A DNA stretch of 64,000 nt from Pholiota molesta (GCA_014925825.1 JACGCK010000002.1:620001-684000), one strand, 5' to 3'; shown: positions 49,258-62,600, counted from the first letter of the stretch. A program made the numbers and translations. Notes: generated from the letters alone by a model not told the origin.

Positions 49258-50512
49258 ATGTCTACACACACGGCAATTGCTGCAATTGCTAAAGGCCAAT
49301 TCGATGCTATCCAAGTTCCCACTCATCCACCAGTCGAAGGCGAGGTTCTCATCAAGGTCGAATACGCAGCCATGATTGCATTCGATACTTATGTTGTGGA
49401 CCGAGGATTTTATATCCAGTCATACCCTATGACACTTGGCTTCAGTGCTGCTGGAACTGTGGCCGAGCTTGGCTCCGGCGTTCATGACCTGAAAGTTGGT
49501 GATAGGGTGGGTATTTGCCTCAACGCACTATAGTCGATTTTAACTGAACATTGGCCAGGTTACTTCGTTCTCTTTTGGAGAATCGCGCAACAAGGCCATG
49601 CAAGAGTACGTGAGTTTGTCAAGGACAGTTGTCGGGAAGGTAATTCCGTTCACTGAAAAAACGCATATATCACGAGCAAAATTCAATATTGGCTTTCGTT
49701 AGATTCCAGATTCGTTGTCATTGGCAGAGGCCGCTACTATCCCAGATAACTTCGTAACAGCTTTCTACACCATCTTTAACCAGCTCGGTCTTCCAATTCC
49801 CTCTTCGTTCCCTGCTCCTGCTGCCCCTCCTCTAGCAACAACTCCCATTCTTGTCTATGGCGCTGGTTCTACAGCAGGCATTTACGCTATTCAACTTCTT
49901 CAGCTTGCAGGCTATAGGAAAATTATTGCCACTGCTTCTGCGAAGCACCATGATTATTTACGCTCTTTGGGTGCGACGGACGTCTTCGATTACAAAAGTC
50001 CTACCCTTGTCCAGGATATCACAGCTGCTGTAGGTGGGGATGGGAAAGTATTGCTCGCAATCGACGCTGTCACTTCCGAAGCCACTCTGCAACAGCTGGG
50101 GAAGGTTATGAGTCCTCTAGGAAAGCTGGCTATCCTCCTTCCTATTAAAGAGGGTGCATCTGTGACCAACGGTCTTGATCAGGAGATGTACTGGGAGGTT
50201 CGCCAAGACAAGACACCTTTTCCCAAGGGGACAGAGATCATTCCCGTTAGGACTTTTTACTATCAACAAGTAAGTAGATCATCCATTACTATCAATCTCT
50301 TCCTCTGGCTGATCTTTGAAAAGGATGCAACGTTGCGCGATAAGCTAATGCCTCAGATTCTTCCCGCTCTGCTGGAAGCTGGCCATATCAAGCCCGCTCG
50401 TGTGCGCTTGATGGACAAGGGGAGTCTCAAAGAACGAGTTGGAACAGGGCTTGAACTCCTGAGAGAGAACAAAATCAGTGGGGAAAAGGTCGTCGTGAAG
50501 GTTTCTATCTGA
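49258..50512 (+). CDS. MDR-superfamily zinc-independent oxidoreductase
   Basis: A medium-chain dehydrogenase/reductase of the quinone-reductase or enoyl-reductase kind. The N-terminal GroES-like fold has EGEVLIKVEYAAMIAFDTYV and TLGFSAAGTVAELGSGVHDL. The catalytic zinc ligands (Cys-His-Cys) are missing. The nucleotide fold has LVYGAGSTAGIYAIQLLQLAG and LRSLGATDVFDYKSP. The C-terminus is conserved through RENKISGEKVVVKV. Introns separate the codons after KVGDR and after RTVVGK. A further 54-nt in-frame intron, starting at about 50270 after the FYYQQ codons, is likely, because GTAAGT is a good donor and the region reads poorly as protein. The substrate is unknown. Confidence 0.85.
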
Positions 50513-50816
50513 TTTTTATAGTAAAATTTCAAACCGACAACTTTATGTATTTGTACTGAGAGCAGCACTTATTATTCGTCTGCAGCAATTGCGAAGCCCC
50601 TAACTCGAGGCATTGCAGTTATGACGCATTACATGTTACAAGGTCTGTTGCCGGTCCGGGGAAAGGTAGTCCATCCACCCCCGCAAGCTCCGCCCGTTGA
50701 ACGCGAACTGCTGCATCGGTTATCTACAATCCAACTTGAACCTAATCCTCTTGAAACCCTGCGCAAGCATATACCTATCACTTACCCAACCACTGCCGTC
50801 TCAATTTCTTGTATTC
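50513..50816. other. Intergenic region
   Basis: 304 bp upstream of the carboxylase gene. An open frame runs into the carboxylase start but is not needed for the mitochondrial presequence. Confidence 0.4.
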
Positions 50817-53800
50817 ATGATACCCTCAAACCGCTCTATTGCTTCCAAGCATCTATCCAATGTCCTTGCCCGCTCTACCGCGAATTCAGGCGCGCACCGA
50901 GTTGCATCACGCGCGTTATCAATAGCTGCCAGGACGCCTGAAGCTCCTAGTAGTTCATTGCTTCGAACGGTCAACCACAACTCTCACCCCAGAGGTGCTA
51001 GAGCCCCTAATCGCTATTATGCCTCAGAAAGTGTAAATATTCGTATGTTGCTTGATCTTGATTCTGTCCCCTAGATAGTGCATTACTTATACACACAATT
51101 CTCATTAAGCCGTCGCATCACAAGCGTCGCCCTCACTTTGACAAGATCCTTATAGCAAATAGGTGTGCTCGAATCATGCCCCGCATTGCCGACGTCACTT
51201 ACATCCTTCCTTAGAGGCGAAATCGCGTGTCGCGTCATCCGTACAGCTCATAAGCTTGGAATCAAGACAGTGGCGGTATATAGCGAAGCAGACAGGGACT
51301 CTCTCCATGTTCAAATGGTACATTTGATTTATACTGTTCGTGAATTCGACTCAAAGAAATGGTGCCAGGCCAACGAAGCATACTGTATTGGGCCCGCTGC
51401 ATCCTCTGAGAGCTATGTCAGTAATAGCCCCTTCATTAATATTAATATGATTTGAACACGTAACTAATCTATATATCTTCAGTTAAATATGAACAAGATT
51501 ATTGAAATTTGCCATCGCAGTGGTGCACAGGCGGTTCATCCAGGGTAGGTTTTTGCGAATGGTTGGGATGGGAATTTCAAGCTTACATATTTTTGAAAGA
51601 TATGGCTTCTTGAGTGAAAATGCGGCGTTCGCGAAGCAGCTGGACCAAGAAGGAATCACATTTATTGGTCCTCCCGCTAGCGCCATTGTTAGTATGGGTT
51701 CTAAGAGGTACATCAATGTTATAAACTTGGCGAAAATATCTTCTAAATTTCATGCAGTGAATCCAAGAATATCATGATAGGCAAGTAATACCTGCCAGAT
51801 TCTGACAACATTATCTCATATTTTGTCGCAGATGCTGGAGTACAATGTGTGCCAGGATACCACGGGAGTAATCAAGAACCTGCCTTTTTATTTGAAAAGG
51901 CCCAAAAAATAGGCACGTACTAGTACAGGGCCCAGAATTCCACTTCTATTGCTTATATCCTACCCACTTTATTAGGTTTCCCTGTCCTCATTAAAGCCAT
52001 TCACGGAGGAGGTGGAAAGGGTATGCGAGCGGTTACAACACCCACTGCCGAAGCTTTCCAAGAGGCATTGGAATCTGCAAAGCGAGAATCTCTCAAAGCA
52101 TTTGGAAATGACACTGTTCTGGTTGAGAAATACATTCAAACCCCTAGACATGTCGAAGTTCAAGTATTTGCGGACACGTTGGGAGGTGTGGTCAGTCTCT
52201 GGGAACGAGATTGTTCTGTGCAGCGACGGAACCAGAAGATCATAGAAGAGGTATGATGGATAATCTTACGTGAAACCCAGCAAATTATTGACATCCGGTT
52301 CCGGAAAGGCACCTGCTCCGGGGCTTTCTCAAGAGCTTCGAGAGGACCTTGGTGCCAAAGCTGTAGCAGCAGCCAAGGCGGTGAATTATGTGGGTGCAGG
52401 GACTGTTGAGTTCATCTTCGACAATGATAGCCAGAAATTCTACTTTATGGAAATGTGAGCCAAACTTCTTCATATGAAGTATATCAGATGATTGACTCAA
52501 GTACAGGAATACGCGTCTCCAAGTAGAGCATCCTGTTACAGAAATGATCACCGGCTTTGACCTTGTAGAATGGCAACTGGAAGTAAGATTTTTCAGAATT
52601 CAATGAGGCTTGGTCAAATTTTAACTTCGAATCTTTCTTAGGTTGCTGCTGGAAATGCATTGCCCGTATCGCAAGCATTGATACCCATGGTGGGGCACGC
52701 TTTCGAAGCTCGTATTTATGCTGAGAATCCTCGAAATAACTTCCTACCTGATTCCGGCAAATTTTATATTTGTCGACACCGAAACCCACTCACATTTTCG
52801 CCCCTCCTCACTCGCTTAATTCGTTATCGTCGACTCTTCATTGAGCGCTTCCGACATGCCCGACCCTTTACAGATATCCCTTCTTTGCGTATTGAACAAG
52901 GTTTTACACAAGGTTCAGTGATAGGAGTGTTTTATGACCCTATGATCGCCAAAGTAGTCGTTCATGGGAGAAACCGCACTGAAGCTCTCGAATGTTGCGC
53001 AAGGCATTAGATGAATATCATGTCGTTGGAGTGTCCACCAACGTAGAGTTCCTACGAACGTTGGCAGGAAACAAGGATTTCATTGATGAAAAGGTTGAGA
53101 CCGGGTTCATTCCAGTGAGTCATACACTTTCGAACTTGAATATCAATTTAATGGTTCTCTACTAGAAACACTTCGATGAGCTATTTCCACCTGTGCAAGA
53201 GCCAAGCGCCAAAATTATTGCACAAGCAGCATTATTTGTCGCTCTACGTGACCAACAGAAATCAAGCCTCCCCAATGAGCTTTCCACTCCCTGGACATCA
53301 TTGACGTCACGTCGTTTCGGTGCTGATGAATACCAGCGCACCATCAAGGTTCAAACCGAGGGTTTGGAAAACGAGATGTTCGCAAGTGTCGTCCAGAGAA
53401 GCCCAGGGGTATATGATATCACGGTCAAGACTTCAGAGGCCTCTGCTAGTTTTTATTCAGTTCCCGCACATATGAAAGACCAGAACACACTTTCTGTCAT
53501 TCTTGACAAAAGTTATGAACACACAACTATTATTTCTCAACCCCCGCATCCAGCAACCCCCGCATCACTCTCTGTAAACACCATGGAGCATCTTCATGTT
53601 TTCAATAGCGGCCAGAAAACCACACTGGTCATACCTTCTCCTAATTGGCTACTTTCCCTTGGAGGTGATGTGCTTGCCAACAAAGGAGCACTGAAGGCGC
53701 CCATGCCAAGTCTCATCGTGGACCTGCGAGTCAAGGTTGGAGATCGGGTTGAGAAGGGCCAGGCTGTCGTTGTGATCGAGAGTATGAAGACAGAAACGGT

Positions 53801-53903
53801 CCTGCGAGCAGATTTCTCTGGGGTAGTGAAAACAGTGAATTGCAAAACTGGTGAGATGGTGGAAGAGGGTAGGGAGTTAGTCGACATTGAGGCGGAGGAG
53901 TGA
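50817..53903 (+). CDS. Methylcrotonyl-CoA carboxylase biotin-containing (alpha) subunit
   Basis: A mitochondrial biotin carboxylase of leucine breakdown. The N-terminus is Arg/Ser-rich ([20 protein letters not shown]), a likely targeting presequence. Then follow [47 protein letters not shown], the ATP-grasp [74 protein letters not shown] and [20 protein letters not shown]. The C-terminal biotinyl domain has [19 protein letters not shown] with the modified Lys in ESMKT. Introns use GC donors at 51781 and 51913. The frame breaks in the TTTT run 52762-52765, between about 52845 and 52870, and at AA 52991-52992. A propionyl-type relative is less likely. Confidence 0.9.
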
Positions 53904-53979
53904 TGTCGAATGGAGATGCAAATATATATCCCCAGTTAATGTGACTAGATAATAATCGAGTGTGCCATGAACATAGGAA

Positions 53980-55474
53980 TCATATTGAGGCATGGTTCAA
54001 GCGGCCATTGCCATTGGGTGTTGGGGTTGTATTTTCACGCCGTAGTAATGTAGCAGCCATTTTACCCATGTCACGGTCATTTGGCAGGAAGGGAGCACCA
54101 GAACTTGGGGGTTCAGGATTCTGAGTATCCTTTGGTGTGCTGAAGGCCGTGTCTTCTTGTGATACGGATGGAAAAACAATGGATTCTTTCTCGAAGACCA
54201 TTCTATGTTGTCGGGGTGGGTTGTCTTCAATCGATTTGATAATTTCCTGCAAGTCTTCTGCGCCAGAACGGGGGCCCATCAAATCCTTGAGATGATCATA
54301 TTCTTTTGCTTGACTGAGTGTTTGACGAAGAGATTGCGATTCTGCTTTGGTAACTTCCACACGCATACCTTTGAATTGGTTGACGCAGAATTTGGTTAAG
54401 CTGAAGTGATTTTGTAGATACTTTGACTATTTCAGCGAAAATGGTCAGAATATGTCAATACATTTCATTGAAAAATACATACCAGACGCAAATAACCAGG
54501 AATGAAGGTCTTCTCGACGTCCACCAGAGGAGATGGGGAGAAGCAAGACGGATTCGATTCTGCTCCTCGAGCAATCATGACAGAATCAGCATCAGTGACC
54601 TGTCGGACCCGTTTGGCGTCTTCCCAGTCCTTGCAATCGCCGTTCTCGATCACGGCAATGCCTTTACCCATGCCTCTAACAAAGTCAACAATTTCCCTCA
54701 GTCGCTCGATGACGGCTTTGTCTTTTTCTCGCATATTTCTTGTCCGACAATGGACCGTCAAAGCACTGATGCCGGTATTAACGATACGCTCGACGAGTTT
54801 GAGCGTGTCTTCCTGAGAAGGAAGCAGCCGTATTTTCGCAGTTACGGTGATATGTGGAGGCATTTCTTTACGGAGGGCCGTAAGGATGGAGCAAAGGAGA
54901 TCGGGATTCGTAAGAAGGGCTGCCCCCATGCCAGCATGCGTAGAAAAAGGTTTGGGGCAACCACAGTTCAGATCAATCCCAGAAACATCTTGCATTACGG
55001 TTTTTGCTGCTTGGACGGCGAGCTCTGGGTCGGAGGAGCCAACTTGGTATATGAGATATGGTTTCTCGATTGGATGGGTCGAAAAAATGGCTCGAGATAC
55101 ACCATTGTATGAAATGACACCAGTAACAGCTACAACACGTATGAGATATGTAACTCAAATTAACATGAAGATGGGACTCACGATCGACCTCTCTAGTCGA
55201 GTGCAAGATGGCTTTATCAACAATCTCGGGACCCCAGACCAATGTTGCGCCGTGCTTTAGAGCAGATAATCGCGTAGGCACTAAGATGTTAGATATCAGA
55301 CAATGCGACATAGCGCACAAAGACTGCATAGTTCTACGTACAGGCTCCCGAGCGAACCATAGGCGCCAAGAATACTCCGTTCTTGAAATCATCTAGAGTC
55401 AGACGGTCATCGTCGAGTTTTGGACGTTTTGAAGGTCGAAAAGGAGGGGAAGCAGACAGGGAGCGTCGAGACAT
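53980..55474 (-). CDS. DUS2: tRNA-dihydrouridine synthase Dus2
   Basis: A flavin enzyme that reduces a uridine in the tRNA D-loop (U20 in yeast). The N-terminus MSRRSLSASPPFRPSKRPKL leads into FLAPMVRSGACTRLSALKHGATLVWGPEI. The rest of the TIM barrel has YQVGSSDPELAVQAAK, the catalytic NCGCPKPFSTHAGMG (Cys in the NCGCP motif), ITVTAKIRLLPSQEDT, ALTVHCRTRNMREKD, VIENGDCKDWEDAKRV and ADSVMIARGAESNPSCF. A helical C-terminus (RQTLSQAKEYDHLKDLMG) and an unstructured tail follow. Earlier in-frame Met codons exist at 55555 and 55615, but the one at 55474 gives the more ordinary start. About five introns. Its stop lies 77 bp from that of the convergent carboxylase gene. Confidence 0.9.
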
Positions 55475-55885
55475 GAACGGTATCAATGAGTTGAAGAAAG
55501 AAAGCGGCCTCAATCGTCCAAGCAGAGTCATGCAGACATAAACAGAAAGAGTCATTGATAATTTAGTGGCACAGCAATGTGTTTGTTTGTCATCAGCCCC
55601 AAATGCTAACAACAATCATCTGAATCCGCCAGGCATTCGCAGTCGCAGATTGAGGGTTTCCAGGTCGCAGACTTTGAAAGAACGCATTAAGTTAAATTGC
55701 CATACATACTATCTGCTTTTGAGTTGTAGCTACAATACCGACAACAATCCCCACTGAAAGACTTGGCTCAATGTGAGCTGGCCCACGAAGGGCTGCAATG
55801 TCACAGAACCAAGGAATGCACAAGCAAGACCTGTCCAATAACGCCCCATCCATCCTTTTCATCCGTAATAAGTTACAGTAGCCGT
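55475..55885. other. Intergenic region
   Basis: Between calnexin and DUS2, both on the minus strand; it holds the 3' end of calnexin and probably the DUS2 promoter. No other feature. Confidence 0.4.
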
Positions 55886-57852
55886 TTACTTGACATTGCG
55901 CTTCTTCAAGCCATCGTCTTTCTTGGAGTCGATAGCGGAGGAAACGGGTGCGGCTTCCGACTTTTTCTCTGAAGGTTCGGCCTTCTTGGCAGACTAGAAA
56001 AAGGGTAAATGTCGCGTTTTTGAGAAAGAGAGATGATAGAATTACCTTGGTAACAACGGGTTTTTGGGCGCCGCCAATGATGCTAACTAAAGCACCGAGC
56101 ATGCCGAATAGAGTGAAGAGAGCACCAGCAAGAGCGGCACCAGTTTCGGGTTGAGTCTTGAAGGCCTGGAGAGGGTCAACCTTGGCAGCCTCAATGAATG
56201 CGAGGACGCGAGTGCGGATAAAGTTGATGGGGTCGTCCTTGAAGGAGATGGACTCGTCCTCGTCATCATCAGCAACAGTGGGCTTGTCAAGGGCAACCTC
56301 GAGAGGCTTCTTGACTTCAAAGGTCTCCAGAGCGAAAACCTTGGCATCTTCAGGAGAGTGGCCAACATAGATGTTATCGAAGAGGATATCTTCGGTCATG
56401 GTCCACAGTTCAATACCAATGCCACCCTAAATTGAAGATGGTGAATAAGATGTCAGCATGATCATAGTTGTATGCTCACAATCTTGTTCAAAGACTTGAC
56501 AGGGGAGAGATCTTCGAAGTAATCAGGGTTGGCGATCTTCCTAGGTGCCCAGACACCCTTGTATGCGGGGTTGTCAATCAGAGGAGCTGACCATTTGCCC
56601 TTGAAATCGGGGTTGGCCTTGAACGGACGCTTCCATTCACCGCAGCCAGGACCTTCAGAGCATTTGGGGTTAGGAATGGTAGGAGCGATCCAGTCACCAT
56701 CCTCCTCGTCATCCCATTCCTCAGGCTTGGTGGCATCTGCGACCGAAATGTAAGTAGTTATCTTCTCATCAGTTCTCTGAACATACCAGGATCAGAGATA
56801 GTCAAGGGCTCATCATCGAGCCAGCCTTCGGGCTTGACAGCATCTTCGTCGACAATCTCGTAGGGGGCATCCTCGTCCCAGTCAGCGGGCTTAACGGCGT
56901 CAGGATCAGAGATCATAGCATCATCAACCCAGTCGGCGGGCTTAAAGTCCTCGGGATCGTCGATTTCTTTGGCAGGATTAACAGCGGGTTCAAAGTCTTC
57001 AAGAAGGCTTCCTTTCTTCTCGCTTTGTCCATTGATGAGGACTTCGAAAGTACTATCGGGACTATAGAATTTGGGTTTTTAGTATAAATAGAACGTGAGA
57101 GAATGACATGGCATACTTTACAATGAGAGTGTAGAGATTGGTCAGTTTCTCAATGGTGGGACGGGGAGCGACTTTGAGGTGTTTCTCCTCAGTCTCGCCA
57201 GTCTTGGGGCTCTTGTGTCTGAAGATGAAGTGAACCTAAAAGTGAATTTGCATGAATAAAGAGTGACACGAATGCTTCTTAGGAGATTACCTTAGTTCCT
57301 GGACATGTTAGATCAGGTCCAAACATGACCACCCAGGGCGTAGTGTCAGAAAACTCCTTGCCGCTGGTCTGGAAACCATCTTCGAGGAGTTTGACGTAAC
57401 CGCCACCACAGTTACCTCCCTTCTGGTACTTCACTTCATACTGAACAACCAAGGGTTTGTCTTTGAAGTCAACAGGCGACGCAAATGGAGCAGAGATAGC
57501 GTGATGGGCAGCTTTGCTCTTCGCAACGAGACCCTTCTTGCCCTCAATGACAGAGACGGAAGGGTCTTCGACCTCCCATTTACCAACGTAGCTGAAGGTT
57601 TCGCCTCCAACAGGCGTCTTCTTGGTGGCTTCCGAAGGCGTCCAGCGTTGTGACCAATCCTCAGTGAACTGTTCCACGAAAGGAGCCTTGACGGAAGTGG
57701 GCTGGGAGATAATATGTACGTTAGCGCGCATTGACCAGTGGCTCACAAGACTAAATGCATACAGTGAAAGTGGGTTTGGGGGCAGAGTCAGCAGACTGGG
57801 CCAACGCGCCAGAGGCAGCGAGGGCCAAGAATGAAAGCGCTACGCTTCGCAT
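55886..57852 (-). CDS. Calnexin
   Basis: An ER membrane lectin chaperone that binds monoglucosylated glycoproteins. The signal peptide is [19 protein letters not shown]. The lectin domain has [60 protein letters not shown] and [20 protein letters not shown]. The Pro-rich arm has four copies of the type-1 repeat ([52 protein letters not shown]), then type-2 repeats ([28 protein letters not shown]). One membrane helix near the end ([20 protein letters not shown]) precedes a basic tail. The first intron follows the codons FT after the signal peptide. About five introns; no frame breaks. Confidence 0.95.
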
Positions 57853-58070
57853 GATAATACGAAGGACCGAATACTAGGAAAGAAAGAGGGACGAGATGGA
57901 TTGTAATTCCGTCACGAATACTTCGTTCCTAAATACGTCCAGCATACGTGGCATCACGCTTTCTCCCACACGTCACGTGCACAGCGACAAGGTACAATTT
58001 AGCAATGGCATTAGAGAAACTAGTACAACATCTCCTACATAACGCTCCGACTAATAAATCAGCAATGGTA

Positions 58071-61000
58071 TCAACCGAGGAGATCAGCATGTCCAGACGC
58101 AGAGAGCGCGAGCTGCGGAGGTAAATCAGTTGCAGAAATAACGTGGACAGGGGATATAATATCCATACCACAAACTCATCGTCCAAATATTTGGAAACAG
58201 CGATCTGGTCACCCAGTCCTTTTCTTCTACGAGTTTTGAGCACAAGGTCTCTCGCTAATGCCTGCCCCGAAGCGGGTTCCAGTGGTCGAAGCTTGATACT
58301 TGAATCCGTGGGATCACCTGTTATTTTCTCAGAACTCACGGAAATTTCTGGATAAGATTGGAAATTTACTGACCTGGTACTATCGACCAGTGGTCGAACA
58401 CCTGTAGACAGAATGCTTGTCCCTGAGTTGCCGTTCGCAGATCGGTTTCAAATCCGTTTGCGTCTATCACTGGAATTAGGGCTTTGACGGTATAAAGAGG
58501 TGATCCGGCTTTAGGAATATCTTGAGTAACATGCCCACGGCGTCGGGCAAGGACAGTATACACCGCTGATATGCAATCGGCTGGCGCTTGGACTTCCACG
58601 TAGTATACCGGCTCCATCAATCGAGGCGTGGCCTATTGACGAGCGAGAAATTGAGCGTGTACGTGTCAGCTAATAATAAACCACCAATCCAATTGCAAAT
58701 TCTCACCATCAAGAACGACGAGTAACAGACGCGTCGAGCAGTGGGAACGATTTGGCCGCCGCCACGGAAGATTGGTTCTTGTGCCAGACTGGCATCCAAT
58801 AACCGGAATTTTACGTTACGCATTGCTGAGAACGCCGATAAGCTCATAAATTTGGTATGGAGAAACTAGTCGCAACTCACGTTCATCGCACAGAGGTCCT
58901 TCACGAGCTCCCCATTGGAATCCTTGCTTAATATGCTCTTTGACTGTTCCAAGCAGTTTCTTGTCGACCTTGAACACATCCATTCAGTTTAAATGGCTGA
59001 ATACCGAAGATGCTAGATTCGCCACTCACCTGTGATGGTAATGTATCGTCGAGAAGTATGTTGGGACCGTTTTCATCTGGCCCAAAAGCCCATATTGAAC
59101 GCGACGCGAGCAAATCCCACTGGTACTTCTCTTGAAAAAAGGTTCCTCTTTCCTTCGCTGTCATACGCATGTTCACGCGTCCACGTTCTATGTCTTCGGC
59201 AATTCCGCGTTCCAGGGGTTCAGCAATCATGGTGAGTTTGTTTCTAGGAATTCTCATGAGCAATTCGCCTCTTAGTAAATATTCAGAAAAACCTACTTTT
59301 TGTTGGGGGTGTCAGCGTAGCATTTGAGCGCGCTCGTTTCTAGCACTGTTTCGCAGAACTTTGTCACAGGATCCGAGACCTTAATCTCAATCTCCGAAAA
59401 GAGGCGGCGTAAATCGTGCATTACACAGTCGAGATACAATTCGCCCGTTCCGATAAGAACGTGTTCACCACTTTCCTCCACCTTTGTCGCTACCAGTGGG
59501 TATGATTTGTTGACACTGCGTAATCCAGCAAGCATCTTCGGCAATTCTGAGGGAGCAATGGGCTCTATGGCAATCTTGAGAACCGACTGCGTCATATGTT
59601 TGATAGGTCGGAAGATGAATAAATCTTCCTCGATATTTGCACCTGCCAATGTGGCTGTCTTCGAGATAGAGGCATCGACGCCCCCGATTAAGACAAGATT
59701 TCCAGCTGGGACTTCATCTGCTGGGATGAAATATCTATAATACAAACCGCTTAACTGCACGTCACAGAGACGCGTTCAGTGACTCACCTAGATTCGCTAA
59801 TCCAGAGATCGTCAACAGTAGCTCTCATCATGTCTTCTTCATCCTCAGGGGAGTAACCTTCACCCAAAACCTTGATTTCCATGCCCTTGCGCAATGTACC
59901 GCTAATCACACGACCGAAAGATCTAAATGACTGGGCATCCGTAGTATGGTAGAGTTTCGCAATTTGAACCATAACAGGTCCCTCGGGGTCGCAATTCTTC
60001 ATGGCGATCGCCAATTCCGACGTCTGTGGCCCATTATATGTTCCTTCGACCTTTTTGAAGGAATACATCAGGTGAATGGTATGGTTGGCATTGGAATCAT
60101 TGTACCTTATTTGCAGCACCTTCCACTGGAGAAGGAATATGTTCCACGATGACATCTACTAGACCCGTAGATTTGCCAAAAAATTGATCGAGAACGGCCT
60201 TTAGAAGTGGACGTACGTCCATCTTGTACATGACAGGCTTTAACTGGATACCCAGACCTTCCAACGTCTTCCGGAGGTCGTCGGTTTCTTCACTTAAAAC
60301 GTGGCTGTAGATCTTGTATAAAGGATTCAAAATGAAATGAACGAAAGTCCGGTTGGATTCTGGGTCAGCCTGCTTGCGCGTAAACTTGCGAGTTTCTCCG
60401 TTGAAGTAGATATCACCCCATAGCCTGTCGGCAAATGCATTAACGTCCAGCGACCCTAAGATACAATGTGTAATGAGTGGAAATGACGATTGAGACGAGG
60501 TAATGATCATGTACCATATGTATCTGCGTACATCTTCGCGAAAGAGCGAAGTGTGAAGCACCAGCTCATATCGGTGCTTGCAAAAGCCACATTGCCGTTC
60601 TCGGGGCTCAGGCGTAACTCAGGATTGGGATCAATCCCGCTGAGAAAAGGTAAGCGCAGAAATTATGAATATTATTTAACTCCAACCTGATAAAGGTATT
60701 AATTTCCTCGATCGTGTGCTTAATCTTGTAGTACGCATCAGCAGGTTTGATGCGGAGTTCCAGGATAAGTCTGTCAATTTTGTTCACGACCAAGGTGATT
60801 TTGATGCCCTCTTGCAAAGCATGTCGCAGCACAAATTCAGTGCCTACCATTAGCTGCACACGTATTCAGCCCTGCAGCGGGTGAGAGGTAATGGAAAGAC
60901 ACTTACCCCTTCCACCACATCAACGACCAAAACTATACCATCCACCAAGCGAATCGCAGACGCAACCTCATCTACGAAGTTGATGTGTCCGGGAGTGTCA

Positions 61001-61821
61001 ATAAAGTGGATTAGGTGTGATTTTCCCGCAGTATTTGACAAAATCAGGGACATGGGAGAAGATTTGATAGAAATTTCACGCTCTCGCGACAGAATATGTG
61101 TGTCGGTGTACCGCGTCTGTTGAATATTAGAAATATCTGTTATAATTCCAACGCGAAGCAAAGAGCTATTCACGAACCGGTTTATCTGCATCCCACGTAA
61201 GTTTATGCGTTTCAAACACAAGCATATCCATTAACGCCGTTTTTCCGTGGTGAAGGTGGCCAACGACAGCGACATTCCGAATCATTTCCGGGAAAGACAT
61301 CATATTCAAAAGAAATCTGCAGGACAGTCAAAAGGGCGCAAGTAAGGGTCATTTATGTAACCTCACATACCCTTTATCAAATCGAGTTTCCGGCATGTCT
61401 TTTTCCTCTACTGCCCATTTCCTTACTTTAATTGGAGCAATAATTGGTTCTGAGAGAGGTTGCGCGTCTTCTTCTTGGACAAGAGTCTCAACGTCTGGAC
61501 CGTATACATCCGCCGCCGAAGGATAGTATTGCTTTTCCTCGTGGAGAACAACTGCCCTATGTGAAGGTTCTGATATCTCGTGTTCAGTATTGATATTGCT
61601 CTGTACGAGAGTGAGCGCATACCGTTGTCAACTTCCATCAGTGCCATATCCTCTGTTTCCATTGTCACGTCGTCAAACCCTTCTAATGGTGCAGCAGGAG
61701 CAGCAGCAGCCGGCTCTTCTTCGTGGAGTTGCTGCTGTTGGGAGACATTCTCTTCGTCGTCTGAATCAAGGTCGGCGCCGATGTAGTTACCAAACTCATC
61801 GTAATCTTCAAACGATGCCAT
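58071..61821 (-). CDS. SNU114: U5 snRNP GTPase Snu114
   Basis: An EF-2-like GTPase of the spliceosome that helps release and activate the U4/U6.U5 complex. It starts [19 protein letters not shown], the standard N-terminus, followed by an acidic region. The G domain has [47 protein letters not shown] and [12 protein letters not shown]. Next come the EF-2 domains [52 protein letters not shown] and [20 protein letters not shown]. The last exon is small and ends [13 protein letters not shown]. The GHLHHGKT form and the acidic N-terminal block separate it from EF-2. About eight introns; no frame breaks. It is 194 bp from the divergent prefoldin gene. Confidence 0.95.
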
Positions 61822-62014
61822 GGTGCGCGTGATGTAGTGACCGGTAGAAAGGTGCTGACGATTGAGAGGGATATTGGGGTTGTCCGAGAAGAGGAGAGCC
61901 GCCTTCTGCCATTCAAGCGAGACGCGCGAGATATTTGCAACTCCGTTTCGTGGCGCGATCAAAGGCCTCCCTAATTCTCCTCATCTTGATCATATCCAAC
62001 TCTCGCCCAAAATC

Positions 62015-62600
62015 ATGACATCTCTGCCGGACGATACGTTGCGCAAAGTATGCGCTGATATCCTACAACGTTATCGATCTTAATATTTCGTATTGTACGC
62101 AGATTCTCGTACAAATTCAACAAACCGCTATACAATCTCAAAGGGCCCTCAATGTTTCCGTACAACAAGCTTCAGCAAAGGAACGCGAACGCAGAATTCT
62201 GCAATTGACTATCGACGAAATTACTCAAATGAAAGGCAACGTAAATTTGTACAAAGGTGTAGGAAAGATGTATGTCTAACTTCGCCATTCTGGACCGCGA
62301 TAGACGACATAACTCTACCTAGGTTCATGAACGTCCCTCGCGGTTTAATGGAAGACGAGCTCAAAGCTCAGGAAAAAGAGCTGTCTGACGATATAACTAG
62401 TCTCAACAAAAAGGTTCGATTTCATGGTCTTCCAGATTTCTTATATCTTACCCCGTCCTTTAGTCAAAATATCTCGAGAAACAATTCAATGATGCTCAAT
62501 CACAACTCCGAGATATCGTAAGTTTTGATTATTGCCGTCCTCTGCAACAGCTTGTTCAATAATTGCACATGAATAGTTCCATCATGCACCAAAACAATAA
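62015..62600 (+). CDS. PFD1: Prefoldin subunit 1
   Basis: A small beta-type prefoldin subunit that delivers unfolded actin and tubulin to CCT. It reads MTSLPDDTLRK, then after an intron ILVQIQQTAIQSQRALNV, with coiled coil ERERRILQLTIDEITQMKG. The beta-hairpin segment is NVNLYKGVGKMFMNVPRG, followed by LMEDELKAQEKELSDDITSL and KYLEKQFNDAQSQLRDI. The last exon adds FHHAPKQ. Five exons, about 120 residues, the usual size. Its client chaperonin subunit CCT7 is in the same window but 40 kb away. Confidence 0.88.

Noticed and set aside
40138..53903. A biosynthetic gene cluster (monooxygenase, reductase, carboxylase)
   Set aside because: The three enzymes are separated by EXO84, SKT5 and a tRNA. 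There is no backbone synthase, and the carboxylase is ordinary leucine catabolism.
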